A stretch of DNA of 64,000 nucleotides. Origin: Vagococcus allomyrinae (GTDB taxonomy: Bacteria; Bacillota; Bacilli; Lactobacillales; Vagococcaceae). Below the pieces are notes generated by a model. That model was given only the letters and a program-made list of their open reading frames with translations. It was not told the origin of the DNA and did not search any database. The stretch covers positions 44,823 to 108,822 of the forward strand of contig NZ_JAEEGA010000021.1 of NCBI RefSeq assembly GCF_017829975.1. The letters are read 5' to 3'. The position numbers and the translations under genes were made by a program. Positions 1 to 8,367 of this stretch are shown here, in pieces (positions within the stretch are counted from its first letter, which is position 1; every line of letters begins with the position of its first letter).

Positions 1-388
1 AGTCACCAGTTGTAAGGGAAGCTTTTTCCATTTTCATGACACGACGGTTCAGATGGTAAATGGCGTAATCATGATTGCTGATATCGCCCATGACGACCCA
101 TCCAAGTTGATGAACGAAGTAAAAGTCACGATTAATCGAGAGGACCCGTTGTAAGGAGCCAACCTTTTCGAATTCATGGTAAAGGTCAAATCGCGAGCCA
201 AGTTTAAAGGCGAAGTTGGCTTGTTTAATACTGGCAACGATGTCACCATTCAGTTGATACAGGGAAAGGACGTCCCCACGCATTCCCCAGCGACCAACCA
301 TAAGATACAGGGCGTCACCTTTTTGGTTTTTAATTATCGTGCGACTGCTACTTGATAATAGGTCTTGGCGAATATAATAGTGGCTCAT
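1..388 (-). CDS. LURP-one-related (YxjI-like) protein, C-terminus cut by window edge
   Basis: The minus strand is open from an ATG at 388 to the window edge (129 codons visible). A GGGG-rich ribosome site lies a few bases upstream. The protein begins MSHYYIRQDLL and has the alternating short beta strands and DALYLMVGRWG / GDVLSLY pattern of LURP-one-related proteins such as Bacillus YxjI, a tubby-like beta-barrel fold of unknown biochemical role. It lies 38 bases downstream of a same-strand HAD phosphatase, so the two may be co-transcribed. A shorter open frame inside it (49-249) lies in another frame and is a shadow. Family assignment is from sequence pattern only. Confidence 0.72.
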   Translation of the reverse strand, partial: MSHYYIRQDLLSSSSRTIIKNQKGDALYLMVGRWGMRGDVLSLYQLNGDIVASIKQANFAFKLGSRFDLYHEFEKVGSLQRVLSINRDFYFVHQLGWVVMGDISNHDYAIYHLNRRVMKMEKASLTTGD

Positions 389-426
389 CCAGTCACCCCT
401 TTCTCAAACTAAGCGTTTTTTAACGA

Positions 427-1296
427 CTAAAGATTCTCTTCGATGGCGCGAATAATGGCTTTGCCGACACCGCCATCCATGTGATGATCAGTCTCATAGC
501 GCGCAATTTTCTTGACGCCTTCTTCTGCGTTACCCATAGCAAAGCTAACACCTGCAACTTCTAGCATGCTCGCATCATTAAAGTTATCGCCGATCGTCAT
601 CACTTCGTTTAATGGAATACCTAAATCTTTGGCAATGTGTTTAACGGCGATTCCTTTTTGGGCATCAATATGATTGATCTCAATATTGTTAGGGTACGAA
701 GAGGTGACAATCAAATCCGGTAGTTTTTCGATTTCTTCTCGCAAAGGCCCTAATATTTTTATTTCTTCGGGAGCAAAGGCAATAAATTTTAAAATTTTAA
801 TGCCACCGTTATTAAGAAGTTCCTGATAATCAGTGATGTAATTGATATCCAATAATTCCAAATGAGCAGCAGCCATCGCGATTGCCATTTTAAAGGTTAA
901 ATGAGGCAGCTGATTGGCTAACATAATAGCGGCGTTTTCAATGCGCTGATGCTGATTATCAGAGTAAATACCGTGGTCTGTGGCTATTTCGAAGTAAACA
1001 TGATGAGCTTGTAAAACTGCGACGATTTTTTTGGCATTTTCTCTCTCGAAATCAACTGTAAATAAGTTGTTGCCGTCTTTATCGAAGGCTTGAGCTCCAT
1101 TAACCGTTATCATTGGACAATTAATACCAGCTTCGTCCAGAGGAGGTTTGGCCTCGGTGTACCCACGTCCAGTGGCTACCATAAATTGAATCCCTTTTTC
1201 TTCAGCAAAGCGAATGGCATCGATGTTTTCTTGAGGGACGTTCATTCGCGTCCCCAATAACGTGCCGTCCATATCTGATGCAATTAATTTAATCAT
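427..1296 (-). CDS. Cof-type HAD-IIB sugar-phosphate phosphatase
   Basis: This 289-residue cytoplasmic hydrolase starts with the HAD motif I DMDGTLL (Asp nucleophile near residue 8). Motif II falls in MVATGRGY near 40, and motif III/IV is in GIAVKHIAKDLGI followed by TIGDNFNDASML near 235-245. The large C2B cap between them marks the Cof/YidA group, which dephosphorylates sugar phosphates or flavin-like phosphates; the exact substrate cannot be read from sequence. A TCCTCC complement (AGGAGG) sits just upstream of the ATG. It is probably the first gene of a pair with the downstream LURP-one-related gene. Confidence 0.9.
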   Translation of the reverse strand: MIKLIASDMDGTLLGTRMNVPQENIDAIRFAEEKGIQFMVATGRGYTEAKPPLDEAGINCPMITVNGAQAFDKDGNNLFTVDFERENAKKIVAVLQAHHVYFEIATDHGIYSDNQHQRIENAAIMLANQLPHLTFKMAIAMAAAHLELLDINYITDYQELLNNGGIKILKFIAFAPEEIKILGPLREEIEKLPDLIVTSSYPNNIEINHIDAQKGIAVKHIAKDLGIPLNEVMTIGDNFNDASMLEVAGVSFAMGNAEEGVKKIARYETDHHMDGGVGKAIIRAIEENL

Positions 1297-1552
1297 CTGA
1301 TTTCCTCCTTATTGACAGCTTTTAAAGCTATTCTTAATTTAACTAGTTGGTTAGTGGTGCATCAAATAGTTAGACATAATGTCGTCCTCTCTAGTTTACC
1401 ATTTTTTTACTGATTCAGCATGTAAAGTTGTTGTTGCCTTTCAGAAAGTAGCAAATGAGTAACAGACGATGGTTAAATGAGCAAAAAAAGAGGATAATCC
1501 CTTGAGTGTTTCAAGTTGTTTTAGTATGCTAGGAGATAAAGGATGTGAGCAG

Positions 1553-2233
1553 ATGATGGAGTTACCAAGAAATAGTTGGGAAAAGCTATTGGCTGTTGAA
1601 AAGTCTAAACCTTACTATCAACAGCTGGAAGAATTTTTAAAGAGTGAATATCAAAAGACTGCAGTTTACCCGCCGCAAAACAAAATTTTTGAGGCGTTCA
1701 AACTGACGCCGTATGAGGAGGTTAAGGTGGTTATTTTAGGTCAAGATCCGTATCACGGTCCTAATCAAGCTCATGGGCTTAGTTTTTCTGTCTTGCCAGG
1801 CAATAAAATTCCCCCTTCTTTGCGCAATATTTATAAAGAGCTAGCTAGCGATTTAGGTTACCAACCAGTTGGCCATGGGTATTTAGAGAAATGGGCAAGA
1901 GAGGGCGTGTTGCTCTTAAATACTGTTTTAACAGTTCGTGATGGTCAAGCTAACTCCCATCGAAATAAGGGCTGGGAAATTTTAACAGATGAAGTTATCA
2001 GGCAGTTGAATGAGCGGTCAGAACCAATTATTTTTATTTTATGGGGGAAACCGGCTCAAAGCAAAGCTCAGATGATCGACGCTGATCGTCATTTGATTTT
2101 AGAGGGACCACATCCCAGTCCGTTGTCGGCTCATCGTGGTTTTTTTGGTACGCGCCCTTTTTCGCAGACCAATCGTGCCTTGGCCAAATGGGGGAAAAAG
2201 CCAATTGATTGGCAGTTATCGGAAACTGTATGA
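1553..2233 (+). CDS. ung: uracil-DNA glycosylase, family 1
   Basis: This enzyme removes uracil from DNA as the first step of base excision repair. The water-activating motif GQDPYHG is at residues 63-69 (Asp65), and the C-terminal HPSPLSAHRGFFG loop carries the catalytic His. The frame is open upstream to a TTG at 1502, but I place the start at ATG 1553. AGGAGATAAAGG at 1531-1542 is correctly spaced for it, and 226 residues is the normal family length. An ATG at 1556 is equally possible. The gene stands alone on the plus strand ahead of pta. Confidence 0.95.
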   Translation: MMELPRNSWEKLLAVEKSKPYYQQLEEFLKSEYQKTAVYPPQNKIFEAFKLTPYEEVKVVILGQDPYHGPNQAHGLSFSVLPGNKIPPSLRNIYKELASDLGYQPVGHGYLEKWAREGVLLLNTVLTVRDGQANSHRNKGWEILTDEVIRQLNERSEPIIFILWGKPAQSKAQMIDADRHLILEGPHPSPLSAHRGFFGTRPFSQTNRALAKWGKKPIDWQLSETV

Positions 2234-2394
2234 TAATTATCTTTAATCTGTATTAATAGAAAAGCTGTAATTAGAGAATAGTTGTCTAAATCGTGTATAA
2301 AAATATGTGATACAGCTAATTTAAACTGTTCTTTTTCATGGAATGGGTGTATGATAGAAGAGAAAGCAATAAAACAATTATTGGAGGTACTACA

Positions 2395-3375
2395 GTGGAT
2401 ATTTTTGAAGGCTTAAAAGAACAAATTCAAGGCAAAGGGATTAAAATTGTTTTTCCTGAAGGAACGGATTTGAGAGTGCTTGGTGCAGCTATTCGGTTAA
2501 GTGCAGAAGGTTTATTGGAACCGATTGTTATTGGAAATGAAGTCGAAGTGAAAGAAATTGCCAACACTCGTGGTTTAAGAACATCAGGTTTAACGCTTAT
2601 TGATCCCGAAACATACCCAGAGTTTGATGAAATGGTAGCCGCATTTGTTGAACGACGTAAAGGGAAAGTAACGGACGATCAAGCGCGAACTATTTTAAAA
2701 GACCCTAACTACTTTGGAACAATGTTAACATACATGGATAAAGCCGATGGTATGGTGAGCGGTGCGATTCATTCTACAGGAGATACTGTTCGTCCAGCCT
2801 TACAAATTATCAAAACTAAACCTGGAATTAGCCGTACTAGCGGTGCCTTCTTGATGGTTCGTGGTCGTGACGAAGAAAAGTATATTTTCTCAGATTGTGC
2901 CATTAACGTTAATCCAAATGCACAAGAATTAGCAGAAATTGCAGTGGCAAGTGCTAAAACAGCTGAAATGTTTGGTATTGATCCTAAGGTTGCAATGTTG
3001 AGTTTCTCAACAAAGGGATCAGCTAAATCAGAAGAAGTGACTAAAGTAGAAGAAGCGACTAAAATCGCACAATCTCTTGCACCTGAATATGAAATTGACG
3101 GTGAATTACAATTTGATGCGGCTTATGTGGCATCAGTTGGCCAACAAAAAGCGCCAGATTCAAAAGTTGCAGGTCATGCTACGGTCTTTGTTTTTCCAGA
3201 AATTCAATCAGGTAATATAGGTTATAAAATTGCGCAACGTTTTGGTAACTTTGAAGCAATTGGACCAATCTTACAGGGATTAAACAAACCCGTTTCTGAT
3301 TTGTCTCGCGGGTGCAATGAAGAAGAGGTTTACAAACTTTCAATTATTACTGCTGGTCAGTCTTTAATGGATTAG
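2395..3375 (+). CDS. pta: phosphate acetyltransferase
   Basis: Pta interconverts acetyl-CoA and acetyl phosphate in the fermentative acetate/ATP pathway. The 326 residues from GTG 2395 match the usual single-domain Pta length. Family patterns include VFPEGTDLRVLGAA near the start, PNYFGTMLTYMDKADGMVSG around 112-130, and a C-terminal RFGNFEAIGPILQG segment. GGAGG eleven bases before the GTG decides the start. The frame is open 19 codons further upstream, but that part has no ribosome site. A strong terminator follows the stop, so it is a single-gene unit. No ackA is present here. Confidence 0.95.
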   Translation: MDIFEGLKEQIQGKGIKIVFPEGTDLRVLGAAIRLSAEGLLEPIVIGNEVEVKEIANTRGLRTSGLTLIDPETYPEFDEMVAAFVERRKGKVTDDQARTILKDPNYFGTMLTYMDKADGMVSGAIHSTGDTVRPALQIIKTKPGISRTSGAFLMVRGRDEEKYIFSDCAINVNPNAQELAEIAVASAKTAEMFGIDPKVAMLSFSTKGSAKSEEVTKVEEATKIAQSLAPEYEIDGELQFDAAYVASVGQQKAPDSKVAGHATVFVFPEIQSGNIGYKIAQRFGNFEAIGPILQGLNKPVSDLSRGCNEEEVYKLSIITAGQSLMD

Positions 3376-3385
3376 ATTACACGTG

Positions 3386-3416
3386 GACTACTCAATTTTG
3401 TTGGGTAGTCTTTTTT
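3386..3416 (+). terminator. intrinsic terminator after pta
   Basis: A ten-base stem GACTACTCAA / TTGGGTAGTC (one G-T pair) with a five-base loop is followed by six T residues. Confidence 0.85.
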
Positions 3417-3525
3417 CATGTAAATGAGTATACTAGAGAAGAAGATACTAAGGAGTATTAATCCCAAATAATATGTCAGGTAAGTAGCTGCTTAAATGGC
3501 ATATTGTATGAAGTGAGGTTAAAGC

Positions 3526-3984
3526 ATGAAAGAAATATATTTAGAAAATGAGTTAGCCACCCAAGAAATGGCTGAAAAAATCGGGGCCGTTCTAGAAAGT
3601 GGTGACTGCTTGGTTTTGACCGGTGAGTTGGGAGCAGGTAAGACGACTTTTACCAAAGGTCTTGCCCGAGGTCTCGGTATTGAACAAATGGTCAAGAGCC
3701 CTACTTATACGATTGTTCGAGAATACCGCAAAGGTCGCGTCCCCCTTTTTCATATGGATGTGTATCGTTTAGAAGAGGGGGCTGCTGACTTAGGGTTGGA
3801 TGAGTACTTTGAAGGTGATGGCGTAACGATTATTGAGTGGGGAAAATTGATTGAAGAGGAGTTACCAACTGATTATGTCGAATTAGTCTTAAGTTATCAA
3901 GCGGAGGTTAACAGCCGTCAGCTAAAAATTTACCCAGGACCAAAGGGGCAAGACTTATTGGCTAGAATTGAACAAGCCATCTAA
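3526..3984 (+). CDS. tsaE: tRNA threonylcarbamoyladenosine biosynthesis ATPase TsaE
   Basis: TsaE is the P-loop ATPase of the TsaB/TsaD/TsaE complex that makes t6A37 in ANN-decoding tRNAs. Residues 33-41 carry Walker A GELGAGKTT, followed by the family SPTYTIVREY segment near 60 and HMDVYRLE near 80. The length of 152 is typical. The start has a GTGAGG site. It is downstream of pta, separated by a terminator, and ends at a bidirectional terminator. TsaB and TsaD are not in the window. Confidence 0.93.
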   Translation: MKEIYLENELATQEMAEKIGAVLESGDCLVLTGELGAGKTTFTKGLARGLGIEQMVKSPTYTIVREYRKGRVPLFHMDVYRLEEGAADLGLDEYFEGDGVTIIEWGKLIEEELPTDYVELVLSYQAEVNSRQLKIYPGPKGQDLLARIEQAI

Positions 3985-3986
3985 AT

Positions 3987-4030
3987 AAAAGCGAAGAAAT
4001 AACATTAACTGTTGTTATTTCTTCGCTTTT
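3987..4030. terminator. bidirectional terminator between tsaE and the exonuclease
   Basis: An 18-base perfect stem (3987-4004 with 4013-4030) has A-runs on one side and T-runs on the other, so it can end transcripts from both strands. The last base of the stem is also the first base of the exonuclease stop codon complement. Confidence 0.88.
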
Positions 4031-4563
4031 TACATATACTTAACTAATTTTTTTAATGGGTCAACACCAAAACGATTGGCTTGATACAACAGAATATTTG
4101 CACATGCTAAACTGTCGTCTAACGCGTTGTGATGGTTGTCCAATTTGATTCCAAGTTTATCACTGACAGTGTTGAGTTTATGGTTTTCAAACTCAGGAAA
4201 GAGTTTTTTACTCGTTCGCACGGTACAAAGAGACAGATAGTGGGGTTGCTCAATTCCATAATACTCTAAGCAACCTTTTAGCACAGCGCAGTCAAAGGCA
4301 GCGTTATGGGCCACAATTAAGCGATTCTCCTGAAAATAGCCTTGGATTTCTTGCCAAACAGCAGGAAACTTAGGGGCATTTGCAACGTCTTCAGGGTGAA
4401 TGCCATGAATTTGGATATTTCTCCAATGAAAGTCTGTTTCTGGTTGAATCAGTGAGTAGTATCGTCCCACAATTTGGTCATCCTGAACCATAATCAACGC
4501 GACGGAACAGGCACTGTGTTTTTGGAAATTAGCCGTTTCAAAGTCAAAGGCGATAAAGTTCAT
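4030..4563 (-). CDS. DEDDh-family 3'-5' exonuclease (DnaQ-like)
   Basis: The protein is 177 residues. ExoI is FDFETAN (Asp7, Glu9), ExoII is IVAHNAAFDCAVL and ExoIII is HNALDDSLACA, giving the complete DEDDh set for two-metal 3'-5' hydrolysis of DNA or RNA. The frame runs upstream to 4647, but I start at ATG 4563. AAGGAG precedes it by about ten bases, and a TATAAT-like -10 (minus strand, 4628-4633) lies inside the extension, which must therefore be leader. This resembles stand-alone DnaQ-like nucleases of Firmicutes rather than a PolC domain. The exact substrate is unknown. Confidence 0.88.
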   Translation of the reverse strand: MNFIAFDFETANFQKHSACSVALIMVQDDQIVGRYYSLIQPETDFHWRNIQIHGIHPEDVANAPKFPAVWQEIQGYFQENRLIVAHNAAFDCAVLKGCLEYYGIEQPHYLSLCTVRTSKKLFPEFENHKLNTVSDKLGIKLDNHHNALDDSLACANILLYQANRFGVDPLKKLVKYM

Positions 4564-4690
4564 ATTGATAAGACTCCTTACTAAAAAATGTTGGGTGAAG
4601 CGATTAAGCGTCACTCTGAATTCCTTTATTATACCCCATTTTATCAAAAGAAAAAAGGAAGGAGAATGAAAAATCTCGCTTCCGAACCAA

Positions 4691-5305
4691 TTATTTTGAT
4701 GATTTTTTACGTCGCTTTCGACGACCAGAACGAGTTTTTTTGGACTGAATTAGTTCAGCTTGTTGTTTTTCAGCTTTTTGTTTATTGACCAAAAAGATTC
4801 CTAGAATTGTTAGAATCACGATGATGACCAGAACCACAACCCAAATCACGACAGATGACTCCTTTTGGGAGGGCTTATCTGGCTCTTGTTTATTGGCCAC
4901 TGTTTGAGTCTGAGTACTACTACTCTGGGAGCTAGGAATGGTCGTTGATTGGGACACAACATGCTCCTCAGTCGTATCGATTGTTTGCGCCACAAAGTTG
5001 TAGTTTACATCTGTTGATTGATCATTAAGGAAGTCCATAATGGTAATGGTTGTTTTTTCTAAATCATCCGGGATTGGTATCGAAAAATGACCTTCTTCGT
5101 CAGCTGTAATTGTCGCCACAATATCAGCTAAGGAGACATTGGCATTGGGGACTGTTTTCCCTGTAAGGACATGATTCTCTTTGTCGTAAACTAAATCAGA
5201 AATAAGCGGCTCTTTGGTATCTTCGGCCAAAACGTGGTGATCAAAATGGCTAAAACCCAGTAGGGCGATGGCTGTGATGATCAAGATGTTAAGCATTTTT
5301 TTCAT
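4691..5305 (-). CDS. secreted/membrane-anchored protein with Ig-like domain and basic tail
   Basis: The 204 residues contain an N-terminal signal peptide (hydrophobic 4-22, cleavage plausible after VLA-ED). An Ig-like beta domain follows (about 33-115, including the TGKTVPNANVSL pattern of bacterial Ig modules), then a Ser/Thr/Gln-rich spacer (120-150). A single transmembrane helix spans about 153-175, and a strongly basic cytoplasmic tail ends RSGRRKRRKKSSK. The layout is an outside-facing domain tethered by a C-terminal helix; there is no LPXTG motif. It lies 12 bases downstream of exoA on the same strand and is likely co-transcribed. Function is unknown. Confidence 0.72.
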   Translation of the reverse strand: MKKMLNILIITAIALLGFSHFDHHVLAEDTKEPLISDLVYDKENHVLTGKTVPNANVSLADIVATITADEEGHFSIPIPDDLEKTTITIMDFLNDQSTDVNYNFVAQTIDTTEEHVVSQSTTIPSSQSSSTQTQTVANKQEPDKPSQKESSVVIWVVVLVIIVILTILGIFLVNKQKAEKQQAELIQSKKTRSGRRKRRKKSSK

Positions 5306-5317
5306 AGTAGGTCCCTT

Positions 5318-6070
5318 CTAAGTTATGAGTAATTCAACAGGGCAATGGTCACTTCCGACGATATCGGCATGAATTTTAGCATCGATAAGGCGGTCTGTTA
5401 AGCGTTCAGAAGTAACAAAGTAGTCAATCCGCCACCCAGCATTATTTTGACGAGCGTTGAAACGATAGCTCCACCAGGAGTACGCTCCTTCTAAATCAGG
5501 ATAAAAATGACGGAAGGTATCGACGTAACCTTCAGCTAATAATAAGCTGAATTTTTCACGCTCTTCATCAGTAAACCCAGCGTTTTTACGATTAGTTTTC
5601 CAGTTCTTTAAATCAATATTTTGATGAGCAACATTTAGATCGCCACAGAGAATAACAGGTTTTTGAGCATCTAGCAAGTTAAGGTGAGTTTTAAACTCTT
5701 CTTCCCATGTCATCCGATAATCCAATCGTTTTAACTCGTTTTGTGAGTTAGGGGTATAGCAAGTGACAAGGAAAAATTCCGGATATTCAAGAGTGATTAC
5801 TCGGCCTTCTTGATCGTGTTCTTCAATGCCGATACCGTAAGAGACTGATAAGGCTTTTTCTTTAGCGAAAATAGCTGTACCAGAATATCCCTTCTTAACC
5901 GCATAATTCCAATACTGATGGTAACCAGGTAATTCCAAATCAATCTGTCCTTCTTGAAGCTTTGTTTCTTGAAGGCAGAAAAAATCTGCATCTAACTCGT
6001 TAAAAATATCAACAAAGCCCTTCTTTACTACTGCGCGTAAGCCGTTGACATTCCATGAAATGAATTTCAT
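5318..6070 (-). CDS. exoA: exodeoxyribonuclease III / AP endonuclease
   Basis: This 250-residue member of the EEP (exonuclease III) family cuts DNA at abasic sites and trims 3' ends. Motifs are WNVNGLRA near 6, LQETKLQ (metal-binding Glu near 35), the CGDLNVAH active-site pair, RIDYF, and the terminal GSDHCP with the catalytic His. GAAGGAGG precedes the ATG. It is the first gene of a minus-strand group with the Ig-like membrane protein and possibly the exonuclease. With ung nearby, the region carries two base-excision repair enzymes. Confidence 0.95.
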   Translation of the reverse strand: MKFISWNVNGLRAVVKKGFVDIFNELDADFFCLQETKLQEGQIDLELPGYHQYWNYAVKKGYSGTAIFAKEKALSVSYGIGIEEHDQEGRVITLEYPEFFLVTCYTPNSQNELKRLDYRMTWEEEFKTHLNLLDAQKPVILCGDLNVAHQNIDLKNWKTNRKNAGFTDEEREKFSLLLAEGYVDTFRHFYPDLEGAYSWWSYRFNARQNNAGWRIDYFVTSERLTDRLIDAKIHADIVGSDHCPVELLIT

Positions 6071-6462
6071 TGTGCATCCTCCTTCTAGTATGGTTCAGAG
6101 CGGTACTAAATTTATGACTAATCACATAAATCCAGCTGCTCATTTTAAGATTCTTCCTTTATTGTATCGGATATTTGACTTGCCGTCATGTATTTCTGGT
6201 TAGTATTTAAAATATTTGTTTATTTAACGATCTAAAAAAGTGAGGTTAACCGCTTATCGTTTCAGATTATTGAACAATTGGGGTTAACAACGCGGGTTGC
6301 AACTAGGAGTTTGAATTATTTTACGACAGTCCGATTGTTGTAAAAAAGCTGATAGATTGAGCTTGCTTGAATAACTAGCAAAAAATGAGTTGCAGGCAAC
6401 ATCCCTCGTCTAGTATTATTGAGACAGTTATCATACAGTTAATCCACAGAGGAAGTGAAGAG
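6071..6462. other. 392-base non-coding stretch between exoA and the XRE regulator
   Basis: I see no gene here. A possible promoter for the regulator is TTGCAG at 6390-6395 with TATTAT at 6414-6419 (18-base spacer). GAGGAAGTGAAGAG directly before 6463 is the ribosome site. No clear terminator or repeat was found. Confidence 0.4.
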
Positions 6463-7101
6463 ATGAAATTTGGCGAGCAACTAAAACATGAACGGAATAA
6501 GTTGAACCTGACACAGGAAGCGGTGGCCATTGACTTATTTGTGTCACGACAGACTATTTCCAGTTGGGAGACGGGGCGAACCTATCCTGATATTGATAGT
6601 TTAATCGCTTTGAGCAATCTCTATCAAATTTCTCTGGACAGATTATTGAAGGAGGATAACGGTATGGTGGAAGATATTAGACGAAAGACAGAATTAAAAG
6701 AGAGTAAAGTGGTTTTAGGTGCTAGTGGGGTAGTCAATCTATTGCTTTTCCTAGTAGTCATGTTGAATCTATTAGAGGTGAAAGGGTTTAAGATCGAGCG
6801 TAATACGAGCTTGCTTATTATGTTTATCATGCTTGGTAATTTGTTTATTACGGTCTATGCTAAGAACAAATATTTACAGTATTCAATTAAGAAACCGACT
6901 AACTTCCAACAAATGGTCAAAAAAGGACTGTTGCCTGGTGCAGTTGTTTTGGGGGTCTGTCTATTGGTTATTTCAAGAGTGTCAGCGATTGTTCCTAAAG
7001 AGGAGGCCTCTCATGTTTTGGGCTTAGGAACAGGAGTGGTGGCGGGAGGCGTTCTAGCTTGGTGTATTATTAAACTGATGGATCGCTATAACCAAAAATA
7101 A
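6463..7101 (+). CDS. XRE-family regulator with four C-terminal membrane helices
   Basis: Residues 1-60 are an XRE/Cro helix-turn-helix (LTQEAVAIDLFVSRQTISSW is the recognition region). They are followed by about four hydrophobic segments (roughly 88-110, 117-135, 150-168, 180-203). The ATG at 6463 has GGAAGTGAAG upstream; the open frame continues to 6385 without a ribosome site. This is a membrane-bound one-component regulator architecture common in Firmicutes. Its signal and target are unknown. A second membrane-bound XRE protein, with one helix, lies at 16864. It ends at a bidirectional terminator facing iadA. Confidence 0.85.
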   Translation: MKFGEQLKHERNKLNLTQEAVAIDLFVSRQTISSWETGRTYPDIDSLIALSNLYQISLDRLLKEDNGMVEDIRRKTELKESKVVLGASGVVNLLLFLVVMLNLLEVKGFKIERNTSLLIMFIMLGNLFITVYAKNKYLQYSIKKPTNFQQMVKKGLLPGAVVLGVCLLVISRVSAIVPKEEASHVLGLGTGVVAGGVLAWCIIKLMDRYNQK

Positions 7102-7105
7102 ACGT

Positions 7106-7151
7106 AAAAAAGCATTTAGCGGAGTGATAACCTCTGCTAAATGCTTTTTTT
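7106..7151. terminator. bidirectional terminator between the XRE gene and iadA
   Basis: A stem AAAAAGCATTTAGC / GCTAAATGCTTTTT lies between convergent genes, with A-run and T-run flanks on either side. Confidence 0.85.
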
Positions 7152-7152
7152 G

Positions 7153-8337
7153 TTATGGGTGTTGTTCAAATGTTCCATAAACCTTTACTTGTCGGTTGGC
7201 AACCATGGTTTCCCCTTTGGCAATCACCGTATCGATATCTAGTGTGTCAGCATCCAGCAAGCACAGATCTGCATCATAGCCAGCTGCTACCTGACCTTTG
7301 GTTGCCAACTTCAAAATAGCAGCGGGATTGCTGGTCACTGCTCGTAAAATAATTTCAAGGGGAATTTGCTGATTAAAAAAAGCATCTTTGATGCAGATCA
7401 GCAAGGCTTTTGAGCTGCCAACTCCTAGTCCGATAAATTCGTTAGCTTCATTAAAATAAGGCAAGCTGCCTTGACCGTCAGAAGACATCGTGAAGTTGTT
7501 TAGATTGATATCCTCTGCTAACAAACGTTTTAGTCCTTTAGCGAAGCTGACTTCACCATCGGTTTTCTCCCAAAATTCTGGATCATCGCTAGCGGTGAAA
7601 TCGATCACGCCGCCACGTTTAGCAAAAGCCAATGAGGCTTCAAAAAGTTCTGGTGTCCGATTGGCATGAGTTGGTAAGAATTGGCTAATCGGAATTTCAG
7701 TCTCCTCAATGACTTGGTTAATCAGGGAGAGTTTGCTTTTACCGCCACCCAGATGAACGTTGATAATGCCTGCTTTATTCGACAACATACCGCCTACCCG
7801 AGCATCTGCTACGGCTCGACTGAATTCTGCAAAGGTCGGTTGAGACGAACGGTGGTCAGAGATGGCAATCTCTCCAATACCGATGACTTTATCAATCACC
7901 ATAAAGTCTTTAATCAAAGAATCGGTGATCGGTTCAATTGGTAACCGATAGGACCCTTCATAGAGGTAAGTAGAGATTCCTTCGACTTCCAGACCTTTCG
8001 CTTTGGCGATTAATGCCACCATATCTCGACCAATGCCATCAGTTCCCAGACAACCAACTACTGTGGTAACCCCAGCAGTGGTCAAGTTAGTTAAAGTTAC
8101 TTCTGGTGTGCGATTTTGAAAGCCACCTTCACCACCACCACCTAAAAGATGGAAGTGGCAGTCAATAAAACCAGGGGTTAATAGTTTGCCTGTGCCGTTT
8201 ATTTCCTCGACATCAAAAGGTAAGCTAGCTAAGGGAATATTATCAGCGATTAACTGAATTTTATCGTTGACCACTAAGACATCTTTAATCCCAAGGTAAT
8301 CAGGTGCATAAACTGTTGCTTGACGAATCACTTTCAT
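7153..8337 (-). CDS. iadA: isoaspartyl dipeptidase (beta-aspartyl peptidase)
   Basis: This 394-residue metal-dependent amidohydrolase cleaves beta-aspartyl dipeptides from damaged proteins. Metal ligands visible are His61 and His63 (HFH), His195 (NVHLG), His224 (THANR) and Asp287 (SSDGQGS). Substrate arginines are Arg163 (SDHR) and Arg227. The position equal to the carboxylated bridging Lys162 of E. coli IadA is Glu156 (GEIAISDHR), an unusual bridge though a Glu bridge occurs in other amidohydrolases. It lies 30 bases downstream of a YfcC-type carrier on the same strand, so a peptide or amino-acid uptake and cleavage unit is inferred. Confidence 0.9.
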   Translation of the reverse strand: MKVIRQATVYAPDYLGIKDVLVVNDKIQLIADNIPLASLPFDVEEINGTGKLLTPGFIDCHFHLLGGGGEGGFQNRTPEVTLTNLTTAGVTTVVGCLGTDGIGRDMVALIAKAKGLEVEGISTYLYEGSYRLPIEPITDSLIKDFMVIDKVIGIGEIAISDHRSSQPTFAEFSRAVADARVGGMLSNKAGIINVHLGGGKSKLSLINQVIEETEIPISQFLPTHANRTPELFEASLAFAKRGGVIDFTASDDPEFWEKTDGEVSFAKGLKRLLAEDINLNNFTMSSDGQGSLPYFNEANEFIGLGVGSSKALLICIKDAFFNQQIPLEIILRAVTSNPAAILKLATKGQVAAGYDADLCLLDADTLDIDTVIAKGETMVANRQVKVYGTFEQHP

Positions 8338-8367
8338 TTGAATCCCTCTTTCTATGACTTGATCTGT

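Noticed and set aside
49..249. 66-residue minus-strand frame at the window edge
   Set aside because: It lies in another frame inside the LURP-one-related gene, which has a ribosome site and a recognisable protein pattern.
4588..4788. 66-residue plus-strand frame
   Set aside because: It overlaps the 5' leader of the exonuclease and the Ig-like gene on the other strand. It has no family pattern, and its start has no convincing role.
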